From Thermoplasmatota archaeon (lineage in GTDB: Archaea > Thermoplasmatota > E2 > DHVEG-1), in NCBI GenBank assembly GCA_030615845.1, contig JAUWYM010000008.1, positions 1-11,921 of the forward strand: a stretch of DNA of 11,921 nucleotides, written 5' to 3'. A model generated the notes under the pieces. That model worked only from the letters and a program-made list of their open reading frames with translations. It ran no database searches and had not been told where the DNA came from. A program made the translations under genes and the position numbers. The stretch's first letter is position 1, and each line of letters starts with the position of its first letter. This document shows positions 6,416 to 11,921 of this stretch, one piece after another.

Positions 6416-7321
6416 TTAAAGATAACATTTCCGATATCTTTCCCACAGCTGATCAATATGATCCTCTAAGGTCTGAATACGTTTTGTATCTTTTTTTGGT
6501 TTAAATAAATGACTAAAACGTCCTTGGTATTTAATCCATTCTTCAATAGATTTTCTTTCAATTTTCTTCTCTAAAATCAGCTTACTTTTACCATTAAACG
6601 TCACAACATCATTTTCACATTCATACAACGCCCATGCACCTGTTTCAACAGCCATTCGTCCCATCTCAACGGTTTTTTCCATACTGAATCTCCAGCCTGG
6701 TGGACAGGGCGCCATAATCTCAAGATATTTTGGACCTTTGATGCTTTTTGCTTTTTTTAACTTACGATAAAGATCATCTGGGTAGCTGACACAAGTCTGC
6801 GCTGAATATGGTATATGATGTGCCTGGATGATATCCCCCATTTCTTTTCTGAATTCTGTCTTTCCGCTAACCGTGGTCGTTGTCCAAGCAGCATAAGGAG
6901 TCGCTCCGCTTCGTTGAATACCAGTGTTTGAATAGATCTGGTTGTTGTAACAGATATAGATAAAATTGGTTCCTCGTTCCAACGCACCAGACAACGCTTG
7001 GATGCCAATGTCGTAGGTACCGCCATCTCCCGCCCAAGCAAGAACCGTTGTATCCTTTTTTCCTTGCATTCTTAGCGCAGCCTCAACACCAGAAGCGCCA
7101 GCCGCTGCTGCCTCAAAAGCGATATTCATGACGGGAATATCAAACGAAGTATGAGGATATAAACTTTCAATAACTGCGGTACAACAAGCGGGAACAACCA
7201 TTACCGTGTTTTTACCAAGCGCTTTAAACACCATACGAAGAGCCATTGTTGCAGGACAACCAGGACATGCAGCATTTCCTTGAAGAATACATTCCTCTAC
7301 TGGAAAATCTTTAATTGCCAT
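6416..7321 (-). CDS. porB: 2-oxoacid (pyruvate/2-ketoisovalerate):ferredoxin oxidoreductase, beta subunit
   Basis: The 301-residue thiamine-diphosphate-binding subunit has family length. GDGG at 98-101 followed by a conserved helix and Asn126-Asn127 forms the TPP/Mg2+ site, and QIYSNTGIQRSGATPYAAW at 128-146 is characteristic of POR/VOR beta subunits. Cysteines likely to bind the proximal [4Fe-4S] cluster are Cys19 and Cys22 (CPGC), one of Cys46/47, and Cys206 in APCPPGW. With the alpha subunit it oxidatively decarboxylates a 2-oxoacid with CoA to acyl-CoA and CO2, passing electrons through PorD to ferredoxin, in the cytosol; the reverse direction serves anabolism. GGAGGAGG about 11 bases upstream, inside the end of porA, provides the ribosome site. 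It is last of the four por genes and is followed by the cation transporter genes. Confidence 0.95.
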   Translation of the reverse strand: MAIKDFPVEECILQGNAACPGCPATMALRMVFKALGKNTVMVVPACCTAVIESLYPHTSFDIPVMNIAFEAAAAGASGVEAALRMQGKKDTTVLAWAGDGGTYDIGIQALSGALERGTNFIYICYNNQIYSNTGIQRSGATPYAAWTTTTVSGKTEFRKEMGDIIQAHHIPYSAQTCVSYPDDLYRKLKKAKSIKGPKYLEIMAPCPPGWRFSMEKTVEMGRMAVETGAWALYECENDVVTFNGKSKLILEKKIERKSIEEWIKYQGRFSHLFKPKKDTKRIQTLEDHIDQLWERYRKCYL

Positions 7322-7324
7322 ACA

Positions 7325-8482
7325 CTACGCCTCCTCCAAACCGTACCATTCATATCCCTTTGTTTTGCCATCTATTGCTTTTTTGCAGATAATTTCAACA
7401 TCATAATATGGAACATCTTTTCCTCCGAGACCTGCAATAAAACCATATACTTTTGCATCTGACTTATCATAAAGCGCTGCTTTTACTTCAGAAAATAATG
7501 CACCTTCCGATCCAACAGAAATATTCCTATCAATCACGATTAAATCAGCTTGCCTACTTAACTTTACTATCTCTTCCTTAGGAAATGGTCTAAACGTGCG
7601 AACTCGTGCAAGCCCGATTTTAACACCTTTTTTCTGCATTTCATCAATTGCAACCTTACTCTCAGCACCAATTGCACCCATTGCTAGAAGAATATATTCT
7701 GCATCATCACATTTATACAACTCGAGAAGATCTCCATGGTAGTAGCCAGATTTTTGTTTCCACTCTTTTGCTATCTGAGGGATTAGTTTTTCCGCGTTTT
7801 CTTGGGCATCCTGCATTGCCCTTCGAACTTTATAATAACCAGCAGGACCAATGATATTTCCAAACGTTATTGGATTATCAACATCAAGTTTCCATAGAGG
7901 CTCGTATTTTCCAAGAAAATCATCAATAACCTGTTGCTTTGGTATTTCAACAGGCATGGAGGTATGCGACAAAATAAATGCGTTATAGCTAACCATAACT
8001 GGTAAACTAACGTTTTTATGTTCTGCTAATCTAAAGGCTTGTATGATGGTGTCAAAAATCTCTTGATTACTACTACAGTAAAACTGTATCCAACCCGTGT
8101 CCCTTTGGGAGATAGAGTCGTTTTCATCAGTCCAAATATTCCATCCGGGGCCTATGACTCGGTTAATATTACACATAACAACAGGGAGGCGTGCAAGAGC
8201 TGCCCAATGAAGCATCTCATGCATCAAAAGAAGTCCATGAGACGAGGTCCCTGTAAATGTTCTTGAGCCTGCAGCACTTGCCCCAATACAAGCACTCATC
8301 GCTGAATGTTCACTTTCAACACAGATATATTCCCCTTTAAACTCACCGGTTCCTACATAATTTGCAATACCTTCAACAAGCGTTGTTTGTGGAGTAATTG
8401 GGTATGCAGCAACAACATCCGGCTTCGCCATAACAGCTGCTTTTGCAGCGATATAGTTACCAGTATCAATCATAATCGTCAT
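7325..8482 (-). CDS. porA: 2-oxoacid (pyruvate/2-ketoisovalerate):ferredoxin oxidoreductase, alpha subunit
   Basis: The 385-residue protein has the alpha-subunit length. YPITPQT near residue 27 is the conserved substrate/TPP-side motif, ESEHSAMSACIGASAAG and TFTGTSSHGLLLMHE follow around 57-90, and NIWTDENDSISQRDTGW lies around 114-130. The C-terminal transketolase-like domain has ARVRTFRPFP and DRNISVGSEGALF. Pyruvate enzymes usually have Q rather than H in the TSSQGL stretch and an APINIW-like segment. Here the text reads TSSHGL and GPGWNIW, so a branched-chain or broader 2-oxoacid specificity remains open. The ATG overlaps the porD stop as ATGA, preceded by an AAGGGGGG site. Coupling with porB is tight, with three bases between them. 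Confidence 0.93.
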   Translation of the reverse strand: MTIMIDTGNYIAAKAAVMAKPDVVAAYPITPQTTLVEGIANYVGTGEFKGEYICVESEHSAMSACIGASAAGSRTFTGTSSHGLLLMHEMLHWAALARLPVVMCNINRVIGPGWNIWTDENDSISQRDTGWIQFYCSSNQEIFDTIIQAFRLAEHKNVSLPVMVSYNAFILSHTSMPVEIPKQQVIDDFLGKYEPLWKLDVDNPITFGNIIGPAGYYKVRRAMQDAQENAEKLIPQIAKEWKQKSGYYHGDLLELYKCDDAEYILLAMGAIGAESKVAIDEMQKKGVKIGLARVRTFRPFPKEEIVKLSRQADLIVIDRNISVGSEGALFSEVKAALYDKSDAKVYGFIAGLGGKDVPYYDVEIICKKAIDGKTKGYEWYGLEEA

Positions 8483-8751
8483 TTTTTCCCCCCTTCCCGC
8501 TCCATAGTAATTGCTTCTACTTTACATTCATTTGCACAAATGCCACATCCTTTACAGTACTCATAATCAATACTAATAGTTCCATCTTTCTCCCGACGGA
8601 TACTAGCCTCTGGGCAAAAAATCCAACATCTAAGACATTTCACACATTTTGCCTTGTCAAAGATTGGTTTGAAAACCCTCCAACTACCAGTTTTTCCCAT
8701 CGCTCCAGTTTTAGGATACGAAATGGTTGTGACAACATCATATCTCTTCAA
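8479..8751 (-). CDS. porD: 2-oxoacid:ferredoxin oxidoreductase, delta subunit (2[4Fe-4S] ferredoxin-like)
   Basis: The 90-residue subunit has eight cysteines in two ferredoxin motifs: Cys36, 39, 42, 46 and Cys66, 69, 72, 76 (CxxCxxCxxxC each). It carries electrons from the TPP-proximal cluster in PorB to external ferredoxin. The N-terminal 30 residues (GAMGKTGSWRVFKPIFD) match the usual PorD leader that docks to the complex. Translation begins at a TTG codon (8749-8751): there is no ATG in the right place, GAGGTGA lies four bases upstream, and the TTG overlaps the porC stop as TTGA. In family terms the protein is complete and unremarkable. Confidence 0.94.
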   Translation of the reverse strand: MKRYDVVTTISYPKTGAMGKTGSWRVFKPIFDKAKCVKCLRCWIFCPEASIRREKDGTISIDYEYCKGCGICANECKVEAITMEREGGKK

Positions 8752-9323
8752 AAGTTCACCTCGGTTGAATCATATGCGTCTTTTGTTGCTTTCACGTTTA
8801 TTTCCGCAAGTCTCCCAGCCCATTTGTTTTTTATGGCTCCTTGAATTGATTGAAGAGTAACTTTATCTAAAACTCTCGGAACAGAACCAAGAATAGGCGT
8901 ATTTACGACAGGCATCCCTCCAACAAGAATACCATGTTTTATTGCAATGCCAGTTGCATCAACAGTAGCAACTTTGAATTTCTTTGAAAAATCGAAATCA
9001 TCTGGTTTTTTTCTTGTATTTATTAAGATTTTTCCCCCATTTTTCAATCCTTTTAAAACATCTACTACCCTCATAATGCTTTCATCAAGAACAATGACAA
9101 TATCTGGAGTATATACCTCGCTTCTTAGGTGTATTTCGCCGTCTGAAACACGAGCAAATGCACGTACTGGGGCGCCACGGCGTTCTGCACCAAAAAAAGG
9201 AAATGCCTGCACTCCTTTATTTCCATCTTTTAATGCTGCAGCGACAAGCAGATTTGCTGCAGTAACAGCACCTTGCCCGCCTCTGCCATGTAAACATATT
9301 TCTACTAAAGATTCTGATGACAC
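8748..9323 (-). CDS. porC: 2-oxoacid:ferredoxin oxidoreductase, gamma subunit
   Basis: The 191-residue subunit opens with VEICLHGRGGQGAVTAANLL, the hallmark of POR gamma chains, whose structural fold helps bind CoA in related enzymes. AFPFFGAERRGAPVRAFARV and a VLDESIM segment follow, all conserved. I prefer the GTG at 9323 because GGAAGGT (9330-9336) lies six bases upstream and the family starts only a few residues before the HGRGGQG motif. An ATG at 9362 would add 13 residues without family support. However, a TATA box centred 24 bases before that ATG means a leaderless longer form cannot be excluded. It is the first por gene of the run and overlaps porD by four bases. Confidence 0.9.
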   Translation of the reverse strand: MSSESLVEICLHGRGGQGAVTAANLLVAAALKDGNKGVQAFPFFGAERRGAPVRAFARVSDGEIHLRSEVYTPDIVIVLDESIMRVVDVLKGLKNGGKILINTRKKPDDFDFSKKFKVATVDATGIAIKHGILVGGMPVVNTPILGSVPRVLDKVTLQSIQGAIKNKWAGRLAEINVKATKDAYDSTEVNF

Positions 9324-9329
9324 AATAGT

Positions 9330-9336
9330 ACCTTCC
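9330..9336 (-). promoter_or_regulatory. Ribosome binding site for the GTG start of porC
   Basis: On the minus strand this reads GGAAGGT, a partial match to the archaeal Shine-Dalgarno sequence, six bases before GTG at 9321-9323. It decides the start in favour of GTG over the upstream ATG at 9362. Confidence 0.55.
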
Positions 9337-9381
9337 CAGGCCCCAAAATGAAAATGATGCATATAACTGTTTTGAATGATA

Positions 9382-9388
9382 TTATATA
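9382..9388 (-). promoter_or_regulatory. TATA box of the por operon
   Basis: The minus strand reads TATATAA here. With the usual spacing, transcription would start at about 9358-9362, leaving a leader of roughly 35-40 bases to the GTG of porC that includes its ribosome site. It lies in the short gap behind the thiamine-binding gene, so porCDAB and the genes after it can be transcribed independently of that gene. A BRE upstream of it is not obvious. Confidence 0.55.
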
Positions 9389-9393
9389 CTGTT

Positions 9394-9399
9394 AAAAAA
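9394..9399 (-). terminator. Oligo-T tract after the thiamine-binding gene
   Basis: Six T on the minus strand begin three bases after the TAA stop at 9403-9405 and immediately precede the por TATA box. It is short and could equally be AT-rich promoter flank, so partial read-through is likely. Confidence 0.3.
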
Positions 9400-9402
9400 T
9401 AA

Positions 9403-9690
9403 TTATTTCAGTGCATTTATCTTTGATTTTATTGTCGCGTCTTTATCTCTTCGATCATCTATTTTTAATTCTGTAATGACTCTCTCTGCACCAGATGCTA
9501 TTACCACATTGTGTGCCTTTTGAACGATATCAAAAAGAGTTTTCAAATCTTCTGTTTCAATTACTGTCGCCATTGCATTTGTTTCAAATTTTACATTTTC
9601 TTTTTTAAGAGTTTCAATAACAAGTTTAACATATTTACTAACACTAACCTCTTTTCCAACAGGTGCGATACTAAGCTGAGCGATAATCAT
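9403..9690 (-). CDS. MTH1187/YkoF-type thiamine-binding protein
   Basis: The 95-residue ferredoxin-like alpha/beta protein matches the MTH1187 family in length and sequence. It starts MIIAQLSIAPVG, has the MATVIETEDLKTLFDIVQKAH segment in the middle, and ends with VITELKIDDRRDK. The family (Pfam thiamine-binding protein, PF01910) forms oligomers that bind thiamine-like ligands; the physiological role in archaea is poorly known. GAGGGA four bases before the ATG at 9690 is a ribosome site. It lies directly upstream of the TPP-dependent POR genes on the same strand, a meaningful neighbour for a thiamine binder (inference). No membrane segment or signal peptide is visible, so the protein should be cytosolic. 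Confidence 0.88.
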   Translation of the reverse strand: MIIAQLSIAPVGKEVSVSKYVKLVIETLKKENVKFETNAMATVIETEDLKTLFDIVQKAHNVVIASGAERVITELKIDDRRDKDATIKSKINALK

Positions 9691-9747
9691 AGTTTCCCTC
9701 GTTTTTCTACTATCCCCCCAGTGTTAATTAAACTTTTGATTGATCAG

Positions 9748-9756
9748 TTTAAATAA
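9748..9756 (-). promoter_or_regulatory. TATA-like element ahead of the thiamine-binding gene
   Basis: The minus strand reads TTATTTAAA, close to the archaeal TATA consensus, in the 84-base gap after the aminotransferase gene. It predicts a start near 9726 and a leader of about 36 bases. A second AT-rich stretch (TTTAATTAA, 9724-9732) is an alternative. Confidence 0.4.
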
Positions 9757-9774
9757 GTATAATTTCAAAACATC

Positions 9775-10935
9775 TTATTCGAATGATTCTCTTATTCTTT
9801 TAACAGCAGCATCGATGTTTTCCAAGATCGTAGCGTAGGAAAACCTGAGGTATCCTTCGCCATATGGCCCAAAGGCAGTACCCGGAAGAACAGCTACTCC
9901 AGCTTTGTAGAGGAGATGATCAGCGCATTCCTGAGAAGTCATATCAGTTCCCGTGATGTTAGGAAAAGCATAGAATGCACCTTTCGGCGACAAACAAGTA
10001 AAGCCGGGAATTGAATTCAGGCCTTTAACAATCCTATCTCTTTTCTCTTTAAATCTGGCCATCATCTCTGGTATAAAGCTTTGATCACCAGTCAGTGCCT
10101 CTACACCAGCCCATTGTGTGAACGCTGCAGTACATGACACTGCACTGACAAGAAAATTCTGAAGTCTATCAGCCATCTTGCATGGTACGACCATATATCC
10201 TAATCGCCAGCCGGTCATGGCATAATACTTGGAGAATCCATCTAAAAGCACGGTTCTTTCTTTCGCTTCATCCCTACCGGTAGGTGTGTAGTGTTTTGTA
10301 TCATACGTCATCTTTGAGTATATCTCATCAGATACAACATAGAGGTCGTGTTCCTCTGCGAGTCCAGCAATATCTTCCAACTCTGACTTGGTCATCACGG
10401 ACCCTGTCGGATTTTGAGGAGAATTTACGACGATGAGCTTTGTTTTTTCTGTTATTCTCTCTTTGATGTCATCAGGATTCATACGAAACTCGTTTTCCTC
10501 CAAAAGAGGAACTAATATACTTTTTGCCCCTAAAAATGAGGTGACTGATCCATATGTTGGATAACCCGGATCCTGATAAATGACTTCATCTCTGGGGTTG
10601 ACGATAGAAAGCATTGAAAAAAATATCCCTGGTTTTAACCCAGGTGTGATAACAATTTGCTTCAGATCTGGCCGGTAGTCTCTAGTCTTCTCCACCTCAT
10701 CCTGCACGGCCTTTCTCAGTTCCAAAAGCCCAATCGATGGGACATAATGTGTCTTTTTTTCCTGAATAGCCCGTATACCTGCATTAGCAATGTTTTCTGG
10801 GGTCTCCATATCTGGCTCCCCGATTTCGAAATGAAATATGCTTTTGCCCTGCCTTTCCAGTGCTTGAGCTTTAGCAAGCACCTCAAACGCCGCCTCGCCA
10901 TATATACTACTAGCCCCTTTGCTTAATTGTACCAT
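9775..10935 (-). CDS. PLP-dependent class I/II aminotransferase (aspartate/aromatic aminotransferase type)
   Basis: The 386-residue fold-type I enzyme is complete. The N-terminal substrate segment is EIGEPDMETPENI at 37-49. NPTG at 175-178 contains the PLP-contacting Asn, DEIY at 203-206 has the Asp that pairs with the pyridine nitrogen plus a Tyr, and DGFSKYYAMTGWRLGY has Lys236 as the Schiff-base lysine. Arg364 (YLRFSY) should bind the substrate alpha-carboxylate. It transfers an amino group between an amino acid and a 2-oxoacid, probably 2-oxoglutarate. Specificity (aspartate, aromatic, alanine or branched) cannot be read from the sequence. It follows the aldehyde oxidoreductase gene after 44 bases with a near-perfect GGTGATT site and no clear promoter, so the two are probably co-transcribed. 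Downstream POR genes would use the 2-oxoacid products (inference). Confidence 0.93.
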   Translation of the reverse strand: MVQLSKGASSIYGEAAFEVLAKAQALERQGKSIFHFEIGEPDMETPENIANAGIRAIQEKKTHYVPSIGLLELRKAVQDEVEKTRDYRPDLKQIVITPGLKPGIFFSMLSIVNPRDEVIYQDPGYPTYGSVTSFLGAKSILVPLLEENEFRMNPDDIKERITEKTKLIVVNSPQNPTGSVMTKSELEDIAGLAEEHDLYVVSDEIYSKMTYDTKHYTPTGRDEAKERTVLLDGFSKYYAMTGWRLGYMVVPCKMADRLQNFLVSAVSCTAAFTQWAGVEALTGDQSFIPEMMARFKEKRDRIVKGLNSIPGFTCLSPKGAFYAFPNITGTDMTSQECADHLLYKAGVAVLPGTAFGPYGEGYLRFSYATILENIDAAVKRIRESFE

Positions 10936-10940
10936 TTTCT

Positions 10941-10947
10941 AATCACC
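10941..10947 (-). promoter_or_regulatory. Strong ribosome binding site of the aminotransferase
   Basis: The minus strand reads GGTGATT five bases before the ATG at 10935, complementary to the archaeal 16S rRNA 3' end. It fixes the start codon. Confidence 0.7.
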
Positions 10948-10979
10948 ATGATTTTACAGTCAAATAATCCAACTATTGA

Positions 10980-11921
10980 CTATACATATTTATCAAGACC
11001 GAGTTCCTTGAGCTTTTTTGCAGTGGGCACCCCATTTGCAGTCCATCCTCGAAGAGCATAATATTCTTTAAGACTCTGCTGAAAACCATCAGCAGGTAAG
11101 ACAATATCTTTTACAGGGCCCTTTGTAAATGAATCCTTGAAAAACCTGACAGAAATTGTATCATCAGCAGGATCAAGTCCTTCTCTAAGATTAAATAGTC
11201 GGATAAGGTTCCATATCCGCTCACCAGCCAGCAGATAACTTTTAACACTGTGGTTGAATCCAGTGGCAAGATTCCACATAGCTACACAGTCTTCTTCAGA
11301 TATCGGCGCGAAATCGCAAAGCACCAGTGAAAAAAACGCTGCTCGTTCATCCTGAACTGATTTGACAAGTTTTGCTTTCTTTTCAAAGGAGAATCTATCA
11401 AAATCAGGGTTATTTATTTCAGTTGTAACGGTCCAGGCTCTCTGATGACATCCACCTCTGTCTGATGTTGCATAGGCAAGACCCATACCAAAGGCACCTC
11501 GTGGATCATAACCAGGAATTTCTAGCCCTTTCGCGTGCACGGCATATCTTTTAGAGTTTTTTCCCAGCTTCTCTGCAGCAAGCCGTACGCCTTCTGCCAA
11601 AACATCACCAGCCTTGCCTTTTCTGTAGGCAATGTCACCTATGAGTTTTGACAACTCCTCAGTCTTTCCCCAGCCGATATCGTTTCTGCCTAGATCATCA
11701 CGACCAAGTGCTCCTTTTTCATATGCTTCAACTGCAAAACCAAGAACACCACCAAGTGAAATCGTATCCATACCAAGTTCATTGCATCGCTCATTGAGAA
11801 AGGCTACATCCTCAACACTTTTCACTCCTAGGTTGGAGCCCATAAGTGCAAGGGTTTCATATTCAGGCCCGATGAGAGAGACACCTTTATGTGGTCCTGA
11901 TTTGATGGATGATTTGTTCCA
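10980..11921 (-). CDS. Aldehyde:ferredoxin oxidoreductase family protein, C-terminal half (5' end outside window)
   Basis: The frame is open to the right window edge; 313 residues are visible of the roughly 600 usual in the tungsten/molybdenum AOR family, and the Met at 11843 is internal. Signatures are GPEYETLALMGSNLGV, then CNELGMDTISLGG, then EIPGYDPRGAFGMGLAYATS and RGGCHQRAWTV, all in the pterin-binding C-terminal domains. The Cys at 11316-11318 (LVLCDF) is the likely fourth ligand of the [4Fe-4S] cluster. The CxxCxxxC triad would lie upstream, beyond the window. AOR enzymes oxidise aldehydes to carboxylic acids with ferredoxin as acceptor, in the cytosol. The substrate class (AOR, FOR, GAPOR or WOR type) cannot be told from this half. 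The gene ends in TAG, 44 bases before the aminotransferase that it probably shares a transcript with. Confidence 0.9.
   Translation of the reverse strand, partial: WNKSSIKSGPHKGVSLIGPEYETLALMGSNLGVKSVEDVAFLNERCNELGMDTISLGGVLGFAVEAYEKGALGRDDLGRNDIGWGKTEELSKLIGDIAYRKGKAGDVLAEGVRLAAEKLGKNSKRYAVHAKGLEIPGYDPRGAFGMGLAYATSDRGGCHQRAWTVTTEINNPDFDRFSFEKKAKLVKSVQDERAAFFSLVLCDFAPISEEDCVAMWNLATGFNHSVKSYLLAGERIWNLIRLFNLREGLDPADDTISVRFFKDSFTKGPVKDIVLPADGFQQSLKEYYALRGWTANGVPTAKKLKELGLDKYV

Noticed and set aside
1..11921. tRNA genes, CRISPR repeats, riboswitch or insertion sequence
   Set aside because: Gaps between genes are mostly under 100 bases and show no cloverleaf, regular direct repeats, THI-box-like element before the thiamine or POR genes, or transposase-like frame.

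Overview
The window looks like a piece of a euryarchaeal-type (possibly Thermoplasmata-related) anaerobe genome. The evidence is the archaeal form of CoA synthesis (a GHMP-type pantoate kinase beside CoaBC), a four-subunit ferredoxin-dependent 2-oxoacid oxidoreductase, an aldehyde:ferredoxin oxidoreductase, paired PhoU/RCK_C regulators with half-size SLC41/MgtE transporters, TATA-like promoter elements and GGTGATT/GGAGG ribosome binding sites. No rRNA or tRNA is present, so the taxon cannot be fixed further. The DNA is AT-rich throughout.

Left part, 1-3 o'clock of the map (1-4014), mostly + strand. It opens with the 3' part of a secreted-type protein (PKD domain plus a YiiX-like permuted NlpC/P60 peptidase fold). 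Facing it tail to tail is a broken SPL-type radical SAM gene (1056-1394, minus) with an in-frame TGA and no C-terminal two thirds. A compact + strand cluster follows: universal stress protein, coaBC, pantoate kinase. The last two carry out neighbouring steps of archaeal CoA synthesis.

Middle and right part (4028-11921), all minus strand, so read from right to left. The order of transcription is: aldehyde ferredoxin oxidoreductase (5' end outside the window), class I aminotransferase, MTH1187-type thiamine-binding protein, porC-porD-porA-porB, two SLC41/MgtE half-transporters, and two PhoU-RCK_C proteins. Neighbours are separated by 3-84 bases or overlap by 4 bases (ATGA or TTGA). TATA-like boxes precede the thiamine-binding gene and porC.

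How the genes fit together (inference): the aminotransferase turns amino acids into 2-oxoacids, the POR-type complex oxidises these to acyl-CoA with reduced ferredoxin, and the aldehyde oxidoreductase oxidises aldehydes to acids, also feeding ferredoxin. This is the layout expected of amino-acid or peptide fermentation. The oxidoreductase needs CoA, thiamine diphosphate and Mg2+. The window also holds CoA synthesis genes, a thiamine-binding protein and a predicted Mg2+/divalent cation transporter, the last two directly beside the oxidoreductase genes. That cofactor-centred clustering is the most thought-provoking aspect of the region. I see no CRISPR array, insertion sequence or complete mobile element.
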